Assembly (NCBI GenBank): GCA_034769895.1 | Contig: CM068368.1 | Coordinates: 688,401,877 to 688,465,876, forward strand | DNA: 64,000 nucleotides | Origin: Magicicada septendecula | Taxonomy: Eukaryota > Arthropoda > Insecta > Hemiptera > Cicadidae | Direction: 5' to 3' | Shown here: positions 35,797-50,447 of the stretch, in pieces | Layout: each line of letters begins with the position of its first letter | How positions within the stretch are numbered: the first letter of the stretch is position 1 | Notes under the pieces: model-generated | Database searches by the model: none | What the model was told of the DNA's origin: nothing | Seen by the model: the letters and a program-made list of their open reading frames with translations, nothing else | Program-made: the position numbers and the translations under genes

Positions 35797-36821
35797 AATA
35801 TATTTCTACCATTCTCTCTCTCTCTCTCATAATCACTTTCATCACCACAACATTTCATAATCTCACTCCATCCAGAGGGCAACACAACATTATTACAACA
35901 TCTGGCTTTACCAGATACACAAAAATAATTTCTTTGACATTTTAAAGACCTTTTGTCTTCTACAAAAACTAACGAGGAACCTTTGTCCTCCAACACTACT
36001 GGTGAAACCTTTTCTTCACCTATCTCACAAGAAAAATTTGCCCTCTTTTCACCCTCTACACTTAAACTGTCTTCACACTCTCTCTCATTCTCATCGGCAT
36101 TTGCTAACAACACTTCATTACTAAACTCTACTTCAACAAAATCTTCCTTATCACTCTCAACATTAATCTCCTTGTTCTCTACTACCACGTTTTTACACAT
36201 ATCATTATAATTCTGATTTGTTTTACATTCAAAATTTTCGATTACCTTTTGTATTTGTTTATCAATTTTTTCTGACACTTGTTCTTTAATAGTGTTGAAA
36301 CATTCATCCATCTCATTTAGACGTTTATTCATACTGATTTCGAACTTAACATTTTGTGTATTCATTTCACATAAACGCTTATCAAATTTTTGGTCAATAT
36401 TATTTATATCACCCTTTAACTCATGGAATTTGCTATTAATTGTATTAAATTTAACATCAGAATCACTCTTCTGTTCATTGAAAAGCAATTGCATCATTTT
36501 TATCATATCATTATCCTCAGATTGTTTATTTTTATTCAAAATATCACTATAATATTGACGACTCGGATCACTATAATATTGACGACTCGGAAAACTTTGT
36601 GTTCCGAGTCGTCAATATTATAGTGATATTTAGTTAAGTAACGTACACGTCATGGACAACGAAATCCAAGTATTTTTATTCATTACGGGTGGGGTTACCT
36701 GAATCCCTGAGTCATCTATTTCATCTGACTTACTTGATTCTCTATTTTGAACTGGGATTGGGGTCGAATGGACCTCCAACCCACTCATGACCGTTGATTC
36801 GGTCAAACTATTATTTTCCAT
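35769..36821 (-). pseudogene. ORF1 split by foldback insertion, U10
   Basis: 5' piece 36630-36821; 3' piece open 35769-36539 with first ATG at 36506. Carries the Phe-to-Leu change before the Cys cluster. Confidence 0.58.
36539..36670. mobile_element. 132 bp foldback insertion, U10
   Basis: Same site and structure as in U2. Confidence 0.68.
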
Positions 36822-36986
36822 TTTTGTTTTATATTATTTTTACATATATAAATATGCCCGGTTTTGCTTTCACAGTCTACAATTTACAACCTCGCCCCAC
36901 TCCCAAATAACCCGTTCTGCAGCTTAATTAGGTCTGGCGAATATACGTTATAAACCCTATACTCGAGTCCCTGTTCGGGCGCCATT

Positions 36987-38103
36987 TGTAACTACTCACT
37001 TAATTCCTATTAATAATTAATTCTTACCTTAGGGTTTTTCCCAGAGTCGTACAGACGAAACTGCTGCAGAAAGGATTATTCGAGATACAAGGGGTAAAGA
37101 TCAAATACACAGTTTGTGCTAAAACAAATTGCCTCTGGTTTATTATGCAAAATAACTACTTCGTCTCTCTTTCATGACATTTAAAATTCTTATTTCTTTT
37201 CGTTAGATTAAATACTCGTTGAATGAGTAACAATTTGTAAAAATCAAACAAAGTAACAAAATGAATATTTCTTAATTAACTAGCTTATGACAACTATGGT
37301 ATACCACAACTATTTATTTTTAGCAATGAACCAATACGTGACGTAGCCACACACTCACACACATTCGTTCTTTGACTTTGTCGTTCTATTTAAACCCCAC
37401 TTTGAGATCTCTGAGGTACATTTAAGATTTACAATTTATTTATGTTGAATTATACTCTGGAGAAAAAGGTAAAATGATATTGGTTAAAACTCAGTTAATA
37501 CTTAACGTCTGAAGAACTCCGCTGTTTTGCACTTCTGCTGTGAATGCACTGGTTTTTTTCTTTGGTTAACACACCATAAATTAGTTTTGACACTGTTTAC
37601 CCGCGGGTACTGTTATTGATTATTTCGTGTTAGGTTGATGCGCCACTATTATTTTAATCCACTTTAGAATAACAATTCTTTTTATTTTGTCGACCGACAT
37701 AAATTTTCGAACACTTAGCTCGTTTAGGTTGACCGCGTGGCCATGAGTTGCAACCTGAACTCGGCCGCACGTTTTACTGTTTGTACAACTTTTAACACTG
37801 TTAATGCGTTGAAAGATAGGCCTACTCTTAAATACAGCCTATCTTGCACCCGAGGCCACCGTTTGAATTTAAATCACCAACTTTACTGTCTGATGCTGCT
37901 TACTACTGTTCACTCTCTGATGACAAACTGCATACTGTGATTCACAAAAAGCCTGCTGCTGGGCCGGTTACGCAATACGTCTGGGCAATTGTTTAGGCTA
38001 ACTGTATGTAGGTTGTACTGGGGCTCCTCACAGGTGAAAGTTAACAATTTATTAATTACTGAATTAAAATTAAAACTGGATCACACACTTCTGTACCGTT
38101 ACA
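36987..38103 (-). repeat. LTR between U10 and U11 (1,117 bp)
   Basis: PBS 36966-36984; C7 at 38107-38113; hairpin 38114-38151. The shortest T run (7) accounts for its length. Confidence 0.74.
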
Positions 38104-39169
38104 ATACCCCCCCAATAAGAGGTTGAAGGCCGAAGCGTTCAAACTCTTATTGCCTAAACCCTAAGAGGATCAGTGAGGATATGGCGCCGCAACCCCCCTG
38201 AGCACTCTACTAAAATCATGGGTTCTTACCCCCCTAGTCCGGCGACTGTGGCACATTCAATTAAAAAATCAACATACGGCCTTCCATCACTCCATATCCC
38301 ACAACTGATTTGTTTCCTCTTAGCCGTACTGGTTCATTGACAAAGCACTGGCTCATTTTTTATTATAAAATATCTCTTAACCCTAGAAAATAGTATTAAC
38401 AAAACAATATAGGATATATACAATACAGGAGTACATATAAGTTCCAGTCAAAATGACGCATTAATTATACAGAATTGCATTTACACAGAATTTCCTTCAG
38501 TTTTCAATTTTAAATGAATATTTTAATCATTATGTTTTTTTATCAATTATTTATTTTACCATTACAATCAAAATTCAGATCAAACTAGATTTAAAGTCAT
38601 ATTAAAAATTATCTTTTCAATTTATTTAATTACCTTTCATTAAATTTAACTCATATTTTTTAATTAACAATTTCAAAATTAATTACATTTTTCAAAATGA
38701 TCCGACATAAAATATTACCTACATTATTCAAAAAATTTACATTCCTTTCTTCACATATGGAATTTCTTTTTATTTCATAATAGGATTTTCCTACTGGCAA
38801 TGATTCAGCAGACTACAACACTTTTGTTATTGTCAACTCAGCTTCAACACCTCTGGCTGTAAACATTAGTCAAAACATACAACACACCTGTTTACATAAA
38901 CGGTCGTCTGCCAGACTGGTGTTATAAACACTCCTTCAGTCTAAACATTCTGCTTACCTCACCTCTAACACCTGTACTGCACTTTTCAATTTTTTATAAA
39001 TCTTTTAGTTAACAATTGTAATAATATAATAATTTTTATACAATTAATTTCACTATAATATATTTACAAATCTTTATCATTATTATTTCAGTTTTATCAC
39101 ACTTCAATGTCCAAGGTTGCGAGGTCTGAACCGTAAAACAAAATATTTACAATTGTTCCTTTATGAAGT

Positions 39170-39553
39170 TCAGCCTCCATCGTCAAAAATTAGTCTGGTC
39201 TTTATGTAACACTTTTCAATTTTATTGATACGCCACATATGGTTATTTTTTGTTTTATAACCACAAGAACTTATTTTTTCCATTGTACCAAAACAATAAT
39301 CTATAGGGTTACCCCCCAAAATTATCTTATCATAAATCAAGTTGACATCAGTATTATTTGTAAAGTCTCCGTCAGTGTTTTTTGTTATTACCATAGCATT
39401 ATTATTACCATATTCTGCTACTATAGGTTCATTAACAGGCAAATATTTGTCATCAATATACACATTGTTTGTCACACAAGGTATGTTTTTAATTCTACCA
39501 GTTCTCTCACTATTTAAACTCTGTATTAACTCTTCATAATCTCTCTTCCCCAT
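39170..39553 (-). CDS. ORF2, 127 aa, U11
   Basis: Arg variant, same translation as U10. Confidence 0.48.
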   Translation of the reverse strand: MGKRDYEELIQSLNSERTGRIKNIPCVTNNVYIDDKYLPVNEPIVAEYGNNNAMVITKNTDGDFTNNTDVNLIYDKIILGGNPIDYCFGTMEKISSCGYKTKNNHMWRINKIEKCYIKTRLIFDDGG

Positions 39554-40578
39554 AATATATTTCTACCATTCTCTCTCTCTCTCTCATAATCACTTTCATC
39601 ACCACAACATTTCATAATCTCACTCCATCCAGAGGGCAACACAACATTATTACAACATCTGGCTTTACCAGATACACAAAAATAATTTCTTTGACATTTA
39701 AAAGACCTTTTGTCTTCTACAAAAACTAACGAGGAACCTTTGTCCTCCAACACTACTGGTGAAACCTTTTCTTCACCTATCTCACAAGAAAAATTTGCCC
39801 TCTTTTCACCCTCTACACTTAAACTGTCTTCACACTCTCTCTCATTCTCATCGGCATTTGCTAACAACACTTCATTACTAAACTCTACTTCAACAAAATC
39901 TTCCTTATCACTCTCAACATTAATCTCCTTGTTCTCTACTACCACGTTTTTACACATATCATTATAATTCTGATTTGTTTTACATTCAAAATTTTCGATT
40001 ACCTTTTGTATTTGTTTATCAATTTTTTCTGACACTTGTTCTTTAATAGTGTTGAAACATTCATCCATCTCATTTAGACGTTTATTCATACTGATTTCGA
40101 ACTTAACATTTTGTGTATTCATTTCACATAAACGCTTATCAAATTTTTGGTCAATATTATTTATATCACCCTTTAACTCATGGAATTTGCTATTAATTGT
40201 ATTAAATTTAACATCAGAATCACTCTTCTGTTCATTGAAAAGCAATTGCATCATTTTTATCATATCATTATCCTCAGATTGTTTATTTTTATTCAAAATA
40301 TCACTATAATATTGACGACTCGGATCACTATAATATTGACGACTCGGAAAACTTTGTGTTCCGAGTCGTCAATATTATAGTGATATTTAGTTAAGTAACG
40401 TACACGTCATGGACAACGAAATCCAAGTATTTTTATTCATTACGGGTGGGGTTACCTGAATCCCTGAGTCATCTATTTCATCTGACTTACTTGATTCTCT
40501 ATTTTGAACTGGGATTGGGGTCGAATGGACCTCCAACCCACTCATGACCGTTGATTCGGTCAAACTATTATTTTCCAT
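39526..40578 (-). pseudogene. ORF1 split by foldback insertion, U11
   Basis: 5' piece 40387-40578; 3' piece open 39526-40296 with first ATG at 40263. Lacks the Phe-to-Leu change that U10 and U12 on either side share, a sign of conversion. Confidence 0.58.
40296..40427. mobile_element. 132 bp foldback insertion, U11
   Basis: Same site and structure as in U2. Confidence 0.68.
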
Positions 40579-40743
40579 TTTTGTTTTATATTATTTTTAC
40601 ATATATAAATATGCCCGGTTTTGCTTTCACAGTCTACAATTTACAACCTCGCCCCACTCCCAAATAACCCGTTCTGCAGCTTAATTAGGTCTGGCGAATA
40701 TACGTTATAAACCCTATACTCGAGTCCCTGTTCGGGCGCCATT

Positions 40744-41861
40744 TGTAACTACTCACTTAATTCCTATTAATAATTAATTCTTACCTTAGGGTTTTTCCCA
40801 CAGTCGTACAGACGAAACTGCTGCAGAAAGGATTATTCGAGATACAAGGGGTAAAGATCAAATACACAGTTTGTGCTAAAACAAATTGCCTCTGGTTTAT
40901 TATGCAAAATAACTACTTCGTCTCTCTTTCATGACATTTAAAATTCTTATTTCTTTTCGTTAGATTAAATACTCGTTGAATGAGTAACAATTTGTAAAAA
41001 TCAAACAAAGTAACAAAATGAATATTTCTTAATTAACTAGCTTATGACAACTATGGTATACCACAACTATTTATTTTTAGCAATGAACCAATACGTGACG
41101 TAGCCACACACTCACACACATTCGTTCTTTGACTTTGTCGTTCTATTTAAACCCCACTTTGAGATCTCTGAGGTACATTTAAGATTTACAATTTATTTAT
41201 GTTGAATTATACTCTGGAGAAAAAGGTAAAATGATATTGGTTAAAACTCAGTTAATACTTAACGTCTGAAGAACTCCGCTGTTTTGCACTTCTGCTGTGA
41301 ATGCACTGGTTTTTTTTCTTTGGTTAACACACCATAAATTAGTTTTGACACTGTTTACCCGCGGGTACTGTTATTGATTATTTCGTGTTAGGTTGATGCG
41401 CCACTATTATTTTAATCCACTTTAGAATAACAATTCTTTTTATTTTGTCGACCGACATAAATTTTCGAACACTTAGCTCGTTTAGGTTGACCGCGTGGCC
41501 ATGAGTTGCAACCTGAACTCGGCCGCACGTTTTACTGTTTGTACAACTTTTAACACTGTTAATGCGTTGAAAGATAGGCCTACTCTTAAATACAGCCTAT
41601 CTTGCACCCGAGGCCACCGTTTGAATTTAAATCACCAACTTTACTGTCTGATGCTGCTTACTACTGTTCACTCTCTGATGACAAACTGCATACTGTGATT
41701 CACAAAAAGCCTGCTGCTGGGCCGGTTACGCAATACGTCTGGGCAATTGTTTAGGCTAACTGTATGTAGGTTGTACTGGGGCTCCTCACAGGTGAAAGTT
41801 AACAATTTATTAATTACTGAATTAAAATTAAAACTGGATCACACACTTCTGTACCGTTACA
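40744..41861 (-). repeat. LTR between U11 and U12 (1,118 bp)
   Basis: PBS 40723-40741; C7 at 41865-41871; hairpin 41872-41909. Private CCCACAGTCG near 40798. Confidence 0.74.
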
Positions 41862-42927
41862 ATACCCCCCCAATAAGAGGTTGAAGGCCGAAGCGTTCAA
41901 ACTCTTATTGCCTAAACCCTAAGAGGATCAGTGAGGATATGGCGCCGCAACCCCCCTGAGCACTCTACTAAAATCATGGGTTCTTACCCCCCTAGTCCGG
42001 CGACTGTGGCACATTCAATTAAAAAATCAACATACGGCCTTCCATCACTCCATATCCCACAACTGATTTGTTTCCTCTTAGCCGTACTGGTTCATTGACA
42101 AAGCACTGGCTCATTTTTTATTATAAAATATCTCTTAACCCTAGAAAATAGTATTAACAAAACAATATAGGATATATACAATACTGGAGTACATATAAGT
42201 TCCAGTCAAAATGACGCATTAATTATACAGAATTGCATTTACACAGAATTTCCTTCAGTTTTCAATTTTAAATGAATATTTTAATCATTATGTTTTTTTA
42301 TCAATTATTTATTTTACCATTACAATCAAAATTCAGATCAAACTAGATTTAAAGTCATATTAAAAATTATCTTTTCAATTTATTTAATTACCTTTCATTA
42401 AATTTAACTCATATTTTTTAATTAACAATTTCAAAATTAATTACATTTTTCAAAATGATCCGACATAAAATATTACCTACATTATTCAAAAAATTTACAT
42501 TCCTTTCTTCACATATGGAATTTCTTTTTATTTCATAATAGGATTTTCCTACTGGCAATGATTCAGCAGACTACAACACTTTTGTTATTGTCAACTCAGC
42601 TTCAACACCTCTGGCTGTAAACATTATTCAAAACATACAACACACCTGTTTACATAAACGGTCGTCTGCCAGACTGGTGTTATAAACACTCCTTCAGTCT
42701 AAACATTCTGCTTACCTCACCTCTAACACCTGTACTGCACTTTTCAATTTTTTATAAATCTTTTAGTTAACAATTGTAATAATATAATAATTTGTATACA
42801 ATTAATTTCACTATAATATATTTACAAATCTTTATCATTATTATTTCAGTTTTATCACACTTCAATGTCCAAGGTTGCGAGGTCTGAACCGTAAAACAAA
42901 ATATTTACAATTGTTCCTTTATGAAGT

Positions 42928-43311
42928 TCAGCCTCCATCGTCAAAAATTAGTCTGGTCTTTATGTAACACTTTTCAATTTTATTGATACGCCACATATGG
43001 TTATTTTTTGTTTTATAACCACAAGAACTTATTTTTTCCATTGTACCAAAACAATAATCTATAGGGTTACCCCCCAAAATTATCTTATCATAAATCAAGT
43101 TGACATCAGTATTATTTGTAAAGTCTCCGTCAGTGTTTTTTGTTATTACCATAGCATTATTATTACCATATTCTGCTACTATAGGTTCATTAACAGGCAA
43201 ATATTTGTCATCAATATACACATTGTTTGTCACACAAGGTATGTTTTTAATTCTACCAGTTCTCTCACTATTTAAACTCTGTATTAACTCTTCATAATCT
43301 CTCTTCCCCAT
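42928..43311 (-). CDS. ORF2, 127 aa, U12
   Basis: Arg variant, same translation as U10. Confidence 0.48.
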   Translation of the reverse strand: MGKRDYEELIQSLNSERTGRIKNIPCVTNNVYIDDKYLPVNEPIVAEYGNNNAMVITKNTDGDFTNNTDVNLIYDKIILGGNPIDYCFGTMEKISSCGYKTKNNHMWRINKIEKCYIKTRLIFDDGG

Positions 43312-44336
43312 AATATATTTCTACCATTCTCTCTCTCTCTCTCATAATCACTTTCATCACCACAACATTTCATAATCTCACTCCATCCAGAGGGCAACAC
43401 AACATTATTACAACATCTGGCTTTACCAGATACACAAAAATAATTTCTTTGACATTTTAAAGACCTTTTGTCTTCTACAAAAACTAACGAATAACCTTTG
43501 TCCTCCAACACTACTGGTGAAACCTTTTCTTCACCTATCTCACAAGAAAAATTTGCCCTCTTTTCACCCTCTACACTTAAACTGTCTTCACACTCTCTCT
43601 CATTCTCATCGGCATTTGCTAACAACACTTCATTACTAAACTCTACTTCAACAAAATCTTCCTTATCACTCTCAACATTAATCTCCTTGTTCTCTACTAC
43701 CACGTTTTTACACATATCATTATAATTCTGATTTGTTTTACATTCAAAATTTTCGATTACCTTTTGTATTTGTTTATCAATTTTTTCTGACACTTGTTCT
43801 TTAATAGTGTTGAAACATTCATCCATCTCATTTAGACGTTTATTCATACTGATTTCGAACTTAACATTTTGTGTATTCATTTCACATAAACGCTTATCAA
43901 ATTTTTGGTCAATATTATTTATATCACCCTTTAACTCATGGAATTTGCTATTAATTGTATTAAATTTAACATCAGAATCACTCTTCTGTTCATTGAAAAG
44001 CAATTGCATCATTTTTATCATATCATTATCCTCAGATTGTTTATTTTTATTCAAAATATCACTATAATATTGACGACTCGGATCACTATAATATTGACGA
44101 CTCGGAAAACTTTGTGTTCCGAGTCGTCAATATTATAGTGATATTTAGTTAAGTAACGTACACGTCATGGACAACGAAATCCAAGTATTTTTATTCATTA
44201 CGGGTGGGGTTACCTGAATCCCTGAGTCATCTATTTCATCTGACTTACTTGATTCTCTATTTTGAACTGGGATTGGGGTCGAATGGACCTCCAACCCACT
44301 CATGACCGTTGATTCGGTCAAACTATTATTTTCCAT
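43284..44336 (-). pseudogene. ORF1 split by foldback insertion, U12
   Basis: 5' piece 44145-44336; 3' piece open 43284-44054 with first ATG at 44021. Private Ser-to-Tyr change near 43491. Confidence 0.58.
44054..44185. mobile_element. 132 bp foldback insertion, U12
   Basis: Same site and structure as in U2. Confidence 0.68.
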
Positions 44337-44501
44337 TTTTGTTTTATATTATTTTTACATATATAAATATGCCCGGTTTTGCTTTCACAGTCTACAATTT
44401 ACAACCTCGCCCCACTCCCAAATAACCCGTTCTGCAGCTTAATTAGGTCTGGCGAATATACGTTATAAACCCTATACTCGAGTCCCTGTTCGGGCGCCAT
44501 T

Positions 44502-45621
44502 TGTAACTACTCACTTAATTCCTATTAATAATTAATTCTTACCTTAGGGTTTTTCCCAGAGTCGTACAGACGAAACTGCTGCAGAAAGGATTATTCGAGA
44601 TACAAGGGGTAAAGATCAAATACACAGTTTGTGCTAAAACAAATTGCCTCTGGTTTATTATGCAAAATAACTACTTCGTCTCTCTTTCATGACATTTAAA
44701 ATTCTTATTTCTTTTCGTTAGATTAAATACTCGTTGAATGAGTAACAATTTGTAAAAATCAAACAAAGTAACAAAATGAATATTTCTTAATTAACTAGCT
44801 TATGACAACTATGGTATACCACAACTATTTATTTTTAGCAATGAACCAATACGTGACGTAGCCACACACTCACACACATTCGTTCTTTGACTTTGTCGTT
44901 CTATTTAAACCCCACTTTGAGATCTCTGAGGTACATTTAAGATTTACAATTTATTTATGTTGAATTATACTCTGGAGAAAAAGGTAAAATGATATTGGTT
45001 AAAACTCAGTTAATACTTAACGTCTGAAGAACTCCGCTGTTTTGCACTTCTGCTGTGAATGCACTGGTTTTTTTTTTCTTTGGTTAACACACCATAAATT
45101 AGTTTTGACACTGTTTACCCGCGGCTACTGTTATTGATTATTTCGTATTAGGTTGATGCGCCACTATTATTTTAATCCACTTTAGAATAACAATTCCTTT
45201 TATTTTGTCGGCCGACATAAATTTTCGAACACTTAGCTCGTTTAGGTTGACCGCGCGGCCATGAGTTGCAACTGGAACTCGGCCGCACGTTTTACTGTTT
45301 GTACAACTTTTAACACTGTTAATGCGTTGAAAGATAGGCCTACTCTTAATTACAGCCTATCTTGCACCCGAGGCCACCGTTTGAATTTAAATCACCAACT
45401 TTACTGTCTGATGCTGCTTACTACTGTTCACTCTCTGATGACAAACTGCATACTGTGATTCACAAAAAGCCTGCTGCTGGGCCGGTTATGCAATACGTCT
45501 GGGAAATTGTTTAGGCTAACTGTATGTAGGTTGTACTGGGGCTCCTCACAGGTGAAAGTTAACAATTTATTAATTACTGAATTAAAATTAAAACTGGATC
45601 ACACACTTCTGTACCGTTACA
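44502..45621 (-). repeat. LTR between U12 and U13 (1,120 bp)
   Basis: PBS 44481-44499; C7 at 45625-45631; hairpin 45632-45669. T run is 10. The CCGCGG palindrome is broken (GCGGCTAC near 45121); GGTTATGCAA and GGGAAATTG variants are shared only with the next LTR. Confidence 0.74.
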
Positions 45622-46687
45622 ATACCCCCCCAATAAGAGGTTGAAGGCCGAAGCGTTCAAACTCTTATTGCCTAAACCCTAAGAGGATCAGTGAGGATAT
45701 GGCGCCGCAACCCCCCTGAGCACTCTACTAAAATCATGGGTTCTTACCCCCCTAGTCCGGCGACTGTGGCACATTCAATTAAAAAATCAACATACGGCCT
45801 TCCATCACTCCATATCCCACAACTGATTTGTTTCCTCTTAGCCGTACTGGTTCATTGACAAAGCACTGGCTCATTTTTTATTATAAAATATCTCTTAACC
45901 CTAGAAAATAGTATTAACAAAACAATATAGGATATATACAATACAGGAGTACATATAAGTTCCAGTCAAAATGACGCATTAATTATACAGAATTGCATTT
46001 ACACAGAATTTCCTTCAGTTTTCAATTTTAAATGAATATTTTAATCATTATGTTTTTTTATCAATTATTTATTTTACCATTACAATCAAAATTCAGATCA
46101 AACTAGATTTAAAGTCATATTAAAAATTATCTTTTCAATTTATTTAATTACCTTTCATTAAATTTAACTCATATTTTTTAATTAACAATTTCAAAATTAA
46201 TTACATTTTTCAAAATGATCCGACATAAAATATTACCTACATTATTCAAAAAATTTACATTCCTTTCTTCACATATGGAATTTCTTTTTATTTCATAATA
46301 GGATTTTCCTACTGGCAATGATTCAGCAGACTACAACACTTTTGTTATTGTCAACTCAGCTTCAACACCTCTGGCTGTAAACATTAGTCAAAACATACAA
46401 CACACCTGTTTACATAAACGGTCGTCTGCCAGACTGGTGTTATAAACACTCCTTCAGTCTAAACATTCTGCTTACCTCACCTCTAACACCTGTACTGCAC
46501 TTTTCAATTTTTTATAAATCTTTTAGTTAACAATTGTAATAATATAATAATTTGTATACAATTAATTTCACTATAATATATTTACAAATCTTTATCATTA
46601 TTATTTCAGTTTTATCACACTTCAATGTCCAAGGTTGCGAGGTCTGAACCGTAAAACAAAATATTTACAATTGTTCCTTTATGAAGT

Positions 46688-47071
46688 TCAGCCTCCATCG
46701 TCAAAAATTAGTCTGGTCTTTATGTAACACTTTTCAATTTTATTGATACGCCACATATGGTTATTTTTTGTTTTATAACCACAAGAACTTATTTTTTCCA
46801 TTGTACCAAAACAATAATCTATAGGGTTACCCCCCAAAATTATCTTATCATAAATCAAGTTGACATCAGTATTATTTGTAAAGTCTCCGTCAGTGTTTTT
46901 TGTTATTACCATAGCATTATTATTACCATATTCTGCTACTATAGGTTCATTAACAGGCAAATATTTGTCATCAATATACACATTGTTTGTCACACAAGGT
47001 ATGTTTTTAATTCTACCAGTTCTCTCACTATTTAAACTCTGTATTAACTCTTCATAATCTCTCTTCCCCAT
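46688..47071 (-). CDS. ORF2, 127 aa, U13
   Basis: Arg variant, same translation as U10. Confidence 0.48.
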   Translation of the reverse strand: MGKRDYEELIQSLNSERTGRIKNIPCVTNNVYIDDKYLPVNEPIVAEYGNNNAMVITKNTDGDFTNNTDVNLIYDKIILGGNPIDYCFGTMEKISSCGYKTKNNHMWRINKIEKCYIKTRLIFDDGG

Positions 47072-48096
47072 AATATATTTCTACCATTCTCTCTCTCTCT
47101 CTCATAATCACTTTCATCACCACAACATTTCATAATCTCACTCCATCCAGAGGGCAACACAACATTATTACAACATCTGGCTTTACCAGATACACAAAAA
47201 TAATTTCTTTGACATTTTAAAGACCTTTTGTCTTCTACAAAAACTAACGAGGAACCTTTGTCCTCCAACACTACTGGTGAAACCTTTTCTTCACCTATCT
47301 CACAAGAAAAATTTGCCCTCTTTTCACCCTCTACACTTAAACTGTCTTCACACTCTCTCTCATTCTCATCGGCATTTGCTAACAACACTTCATTACTAAA
47401 CTCTACTTCAACAAAATCTTCCTTATCACTCTCAACATTAATCTCCTTGTTCTCTACTACCACGTTTTTACACATATCATTATAATTCTGATTTGTTTTA
47501 CATTCAAAATTTTCGATTACCTTTTGTATTTGTTTATCAATTTTTTCTGACACTTGTTCTTTAATAGTGTTGAAACATTCATCCATCTCATTTAGACGTT
47601 TATTCATACTGATTTCGAACTTAACATTTTGTGTATTCATTTCACATAAACGCTTATCAAATTTTTGGTCAATATTATTTATATCACCCTTTAACTCATG
47701 GAATTTGCTATTAATTGTATTAAATTTAACATCAGAATCACTCTTCTGTTCATTGAAAAGCAATTGCATCATTTTTATCATATCATTATCCTCAGATTGT
47801 TTATTTTTATTCAAAATATCACTATAATATTGACGACTCGGATCACTATAATATTGACGACTCGGAAAACTTTGTGTTCCGAGTCGTCAATATTATAGTG
47901 ATATTTAGTTAAGTAACGTACACGTCATGGACAACGAAATCCAAGTATTTTTATTCATTACGGGTGGGGTTACCTGAATCCCTGAGTCATCTATTTCATC
48001 TGACTTACTTGATTCTCTATTTTGAACTGGGATTGGGGTCGAATGGACCTCCAACCCACTCATGACCGTTGATTCGGTCAAACTATTATTTTCCAT
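47044..48096 (-). pseudogene. ORF1 split by foldback insertion, U13
   Basis: 5' piece 47905-48096; 3' piece open 47044-47814 with first ATG at 47781. Confidence 0.58.
47814..47945. mobile_element. 132 bp foldback insertion, U13
   Basis: Same site and structure as in U2. Confidence 0.68.
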
Positions 48097-48261
48097 TTTT
48101 GTTTTATATTATTTTTACATATATAAATATGCCCGGTTTTGCTTTCACAGTCTACAATTTACAACCTCGCCCCACTCCCAAATAACCCGTTCTGCAGCTT
48201 AATTAGGTCTGGCGAATATACGTTATAAACCCTATACTCGAGTCCCTGTTCGGGCGCCATT

Positions 48262-49381
48262 TGTAACTACTCACTTAATTCCTATTAATAATTAATTCTT
48301 ACCTTAGGGTTTTTCCCAGAGTCGTACAGACGAAACTGCTGCAGAAAGGATTATTCGAGATACAAGGGGTAAAGATCAAATACACAGTTTGTGCTAAAAC
48401 AAATTGCCTCTGGTTTATTATGCAAAATAACTACTTCGTCTCTCTTTCATGACATTTAAAATTCTTATTTCTTTTCGTTAGATTAAATACTCGTTGAATG
48501 AGTAACAATTTGTAAAAATCAAACAAAGTAACAAAATGAATATTTCTTAATTAACTAGCTTATGACAACTATGGTATACCACAACTATTTATTTTTAGCA
48601 ATGAACCAATACGTGACGTAGCCACACACTCACACACATTCGTTCTTTGACTTTGTCGTTCTATTTAAACCCCACTTTGAGATCTCTGAGGTACATTTAA
48701 GATTTACAATTTATTTATGTTGAATTATACTCTGGAGAAAAAGGTAAAATGATATTGGTTAAAACTCAGTTAATACTTAACGTCTGAAGAACTCCGCTGT
48801 TTTGCACTTCTGCTGTGAATGCACTGGTTTTTTTTTTCTTTGGTTAACACACCATAAATTAGTTTTGACACTGTTTACCCGCGGCTACTGTTATTGATTA
48901 TTTCGTATTAGGTTGATGCGCCACTATTATTTTAATCCACTTTAGAATAACAATTCCTTTTATTTTGTCGGCCGACATAAATTTTCGAACACTTAGCTCG
49001 TTTAGGTTGACCGCGCGGCCATGAGTTGCAACTGGAACTCGGCCGCACGTTTTACTGTTTGTACAACTTTTAACACTGTTAATGCGTTGAAAGATAGGCC
49101 TACTCTTAATTACAGCCTATCTTGCACCCGAGGCCACCGTTTGAATTTAAATCACCAACTTTACTGTCTGATGCTGCTTACTACTGTTCACTCTCTGATG
49201 ACAAACTGCATACTGTGATTCACAAAAAGCCTGCTGCTGGGCCGGTTATGCAATACGTCTGGGAAATTGTTTAGGCTAACTGTATGTAGGTTGTACTGGG
49301 GCTCCTCACAGGTGAAAGTTAACAATTTATTAATTACTGAATTAAAATTAAAACTGGATCACACACTTCTGTACCGTTACA
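48262..49381 (-). repeat. LTR between U13 and U14 (1,120 bp)
   Basis: PBS 48241-48259; C7 at 49385-49391; hairpin 49392-49429. Same private variants as the LTR at 44502-45621. Confidence 0.74.
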
Positions 49382-50447
49382 ATACCCCCCCAATAAGAGG
49401 TTGAAGGCCGAAGCGTTCAAACTCTTATTGCCTAAACCCTAAGAGGATCAGTGAGGATATGGCGCCGCAACCCCCCTGAGCACTCTACTAAAATCATGGG
49501 TTCTTACCCCCCTAGTCCGGCGACTGTGGCACATTCAATTAAAAAATCAACATACGGCCTTCCATCACTCCATATCCCACAACTGATTTGTTTCCTCTTA
49601 GCCGTACTGGTTCATTGACAAAGCACTGGCTCATTTTTTATTATAAAATATCTCTTAACCCTAGAAAATAGTATTAACAAAACAATATAGGATATATACA
49701 ATACAGGAGTACATATAAGTTCCAGTCAAAATGACGCATTAATTATACAGAATTGCATTTACACAGAATTTCCTTCAGTTTTCAATTTTAAATGAATATT
49801 TTAATCATTATGTTTTTTTATCAATTATTTATTTTACCATTACAATCAAAATTCAGATCAAACTAGATTTAAAGTCATATTAAAAATTATCTTTTCAATT
49901 TATTTAATTACCTTTCATTAAATTTAACTCATATTTTTTAATTAACAATTTCAAAATTAATTACATTTTTCAAAATGATCCGACATAAAATATTACCTAC
50001 ATTATTCAAAAAATTTACATTCCTTTCTTCACATATGGAATTTCTTTTTATTTCATAATAGGATTTTCCTACTGGCAATGATTCAGCAGACTACAACACT
50101 TTTGTTATTGTCAACTCAGCTTCAACACCTCTGGCTGTAAACATTAGTCAAAACATACAACACACCTGTTTACATAAACGGTCGTCTGCCAGACTGGTGT
50201 TATAAACACTCCTTCAGTCTAAACATTCTGCTTACCTCACCTCTAACACCTGTACTGCACTTTTCAATTTTTTATAAATCTTTTAGTTAACAATTGTAAT
50301 AATATAATAATTTGTATACAATTAATTTCACTATAATATATTTACAAATCTTTATCATTATTATTTCAGTTTTATCACACTTCAATGTCCAAGGTTGCGA
50401 GGTCTGAACCGTAAAACAAAATATTTACAATTGTTCCTTTATGAAGT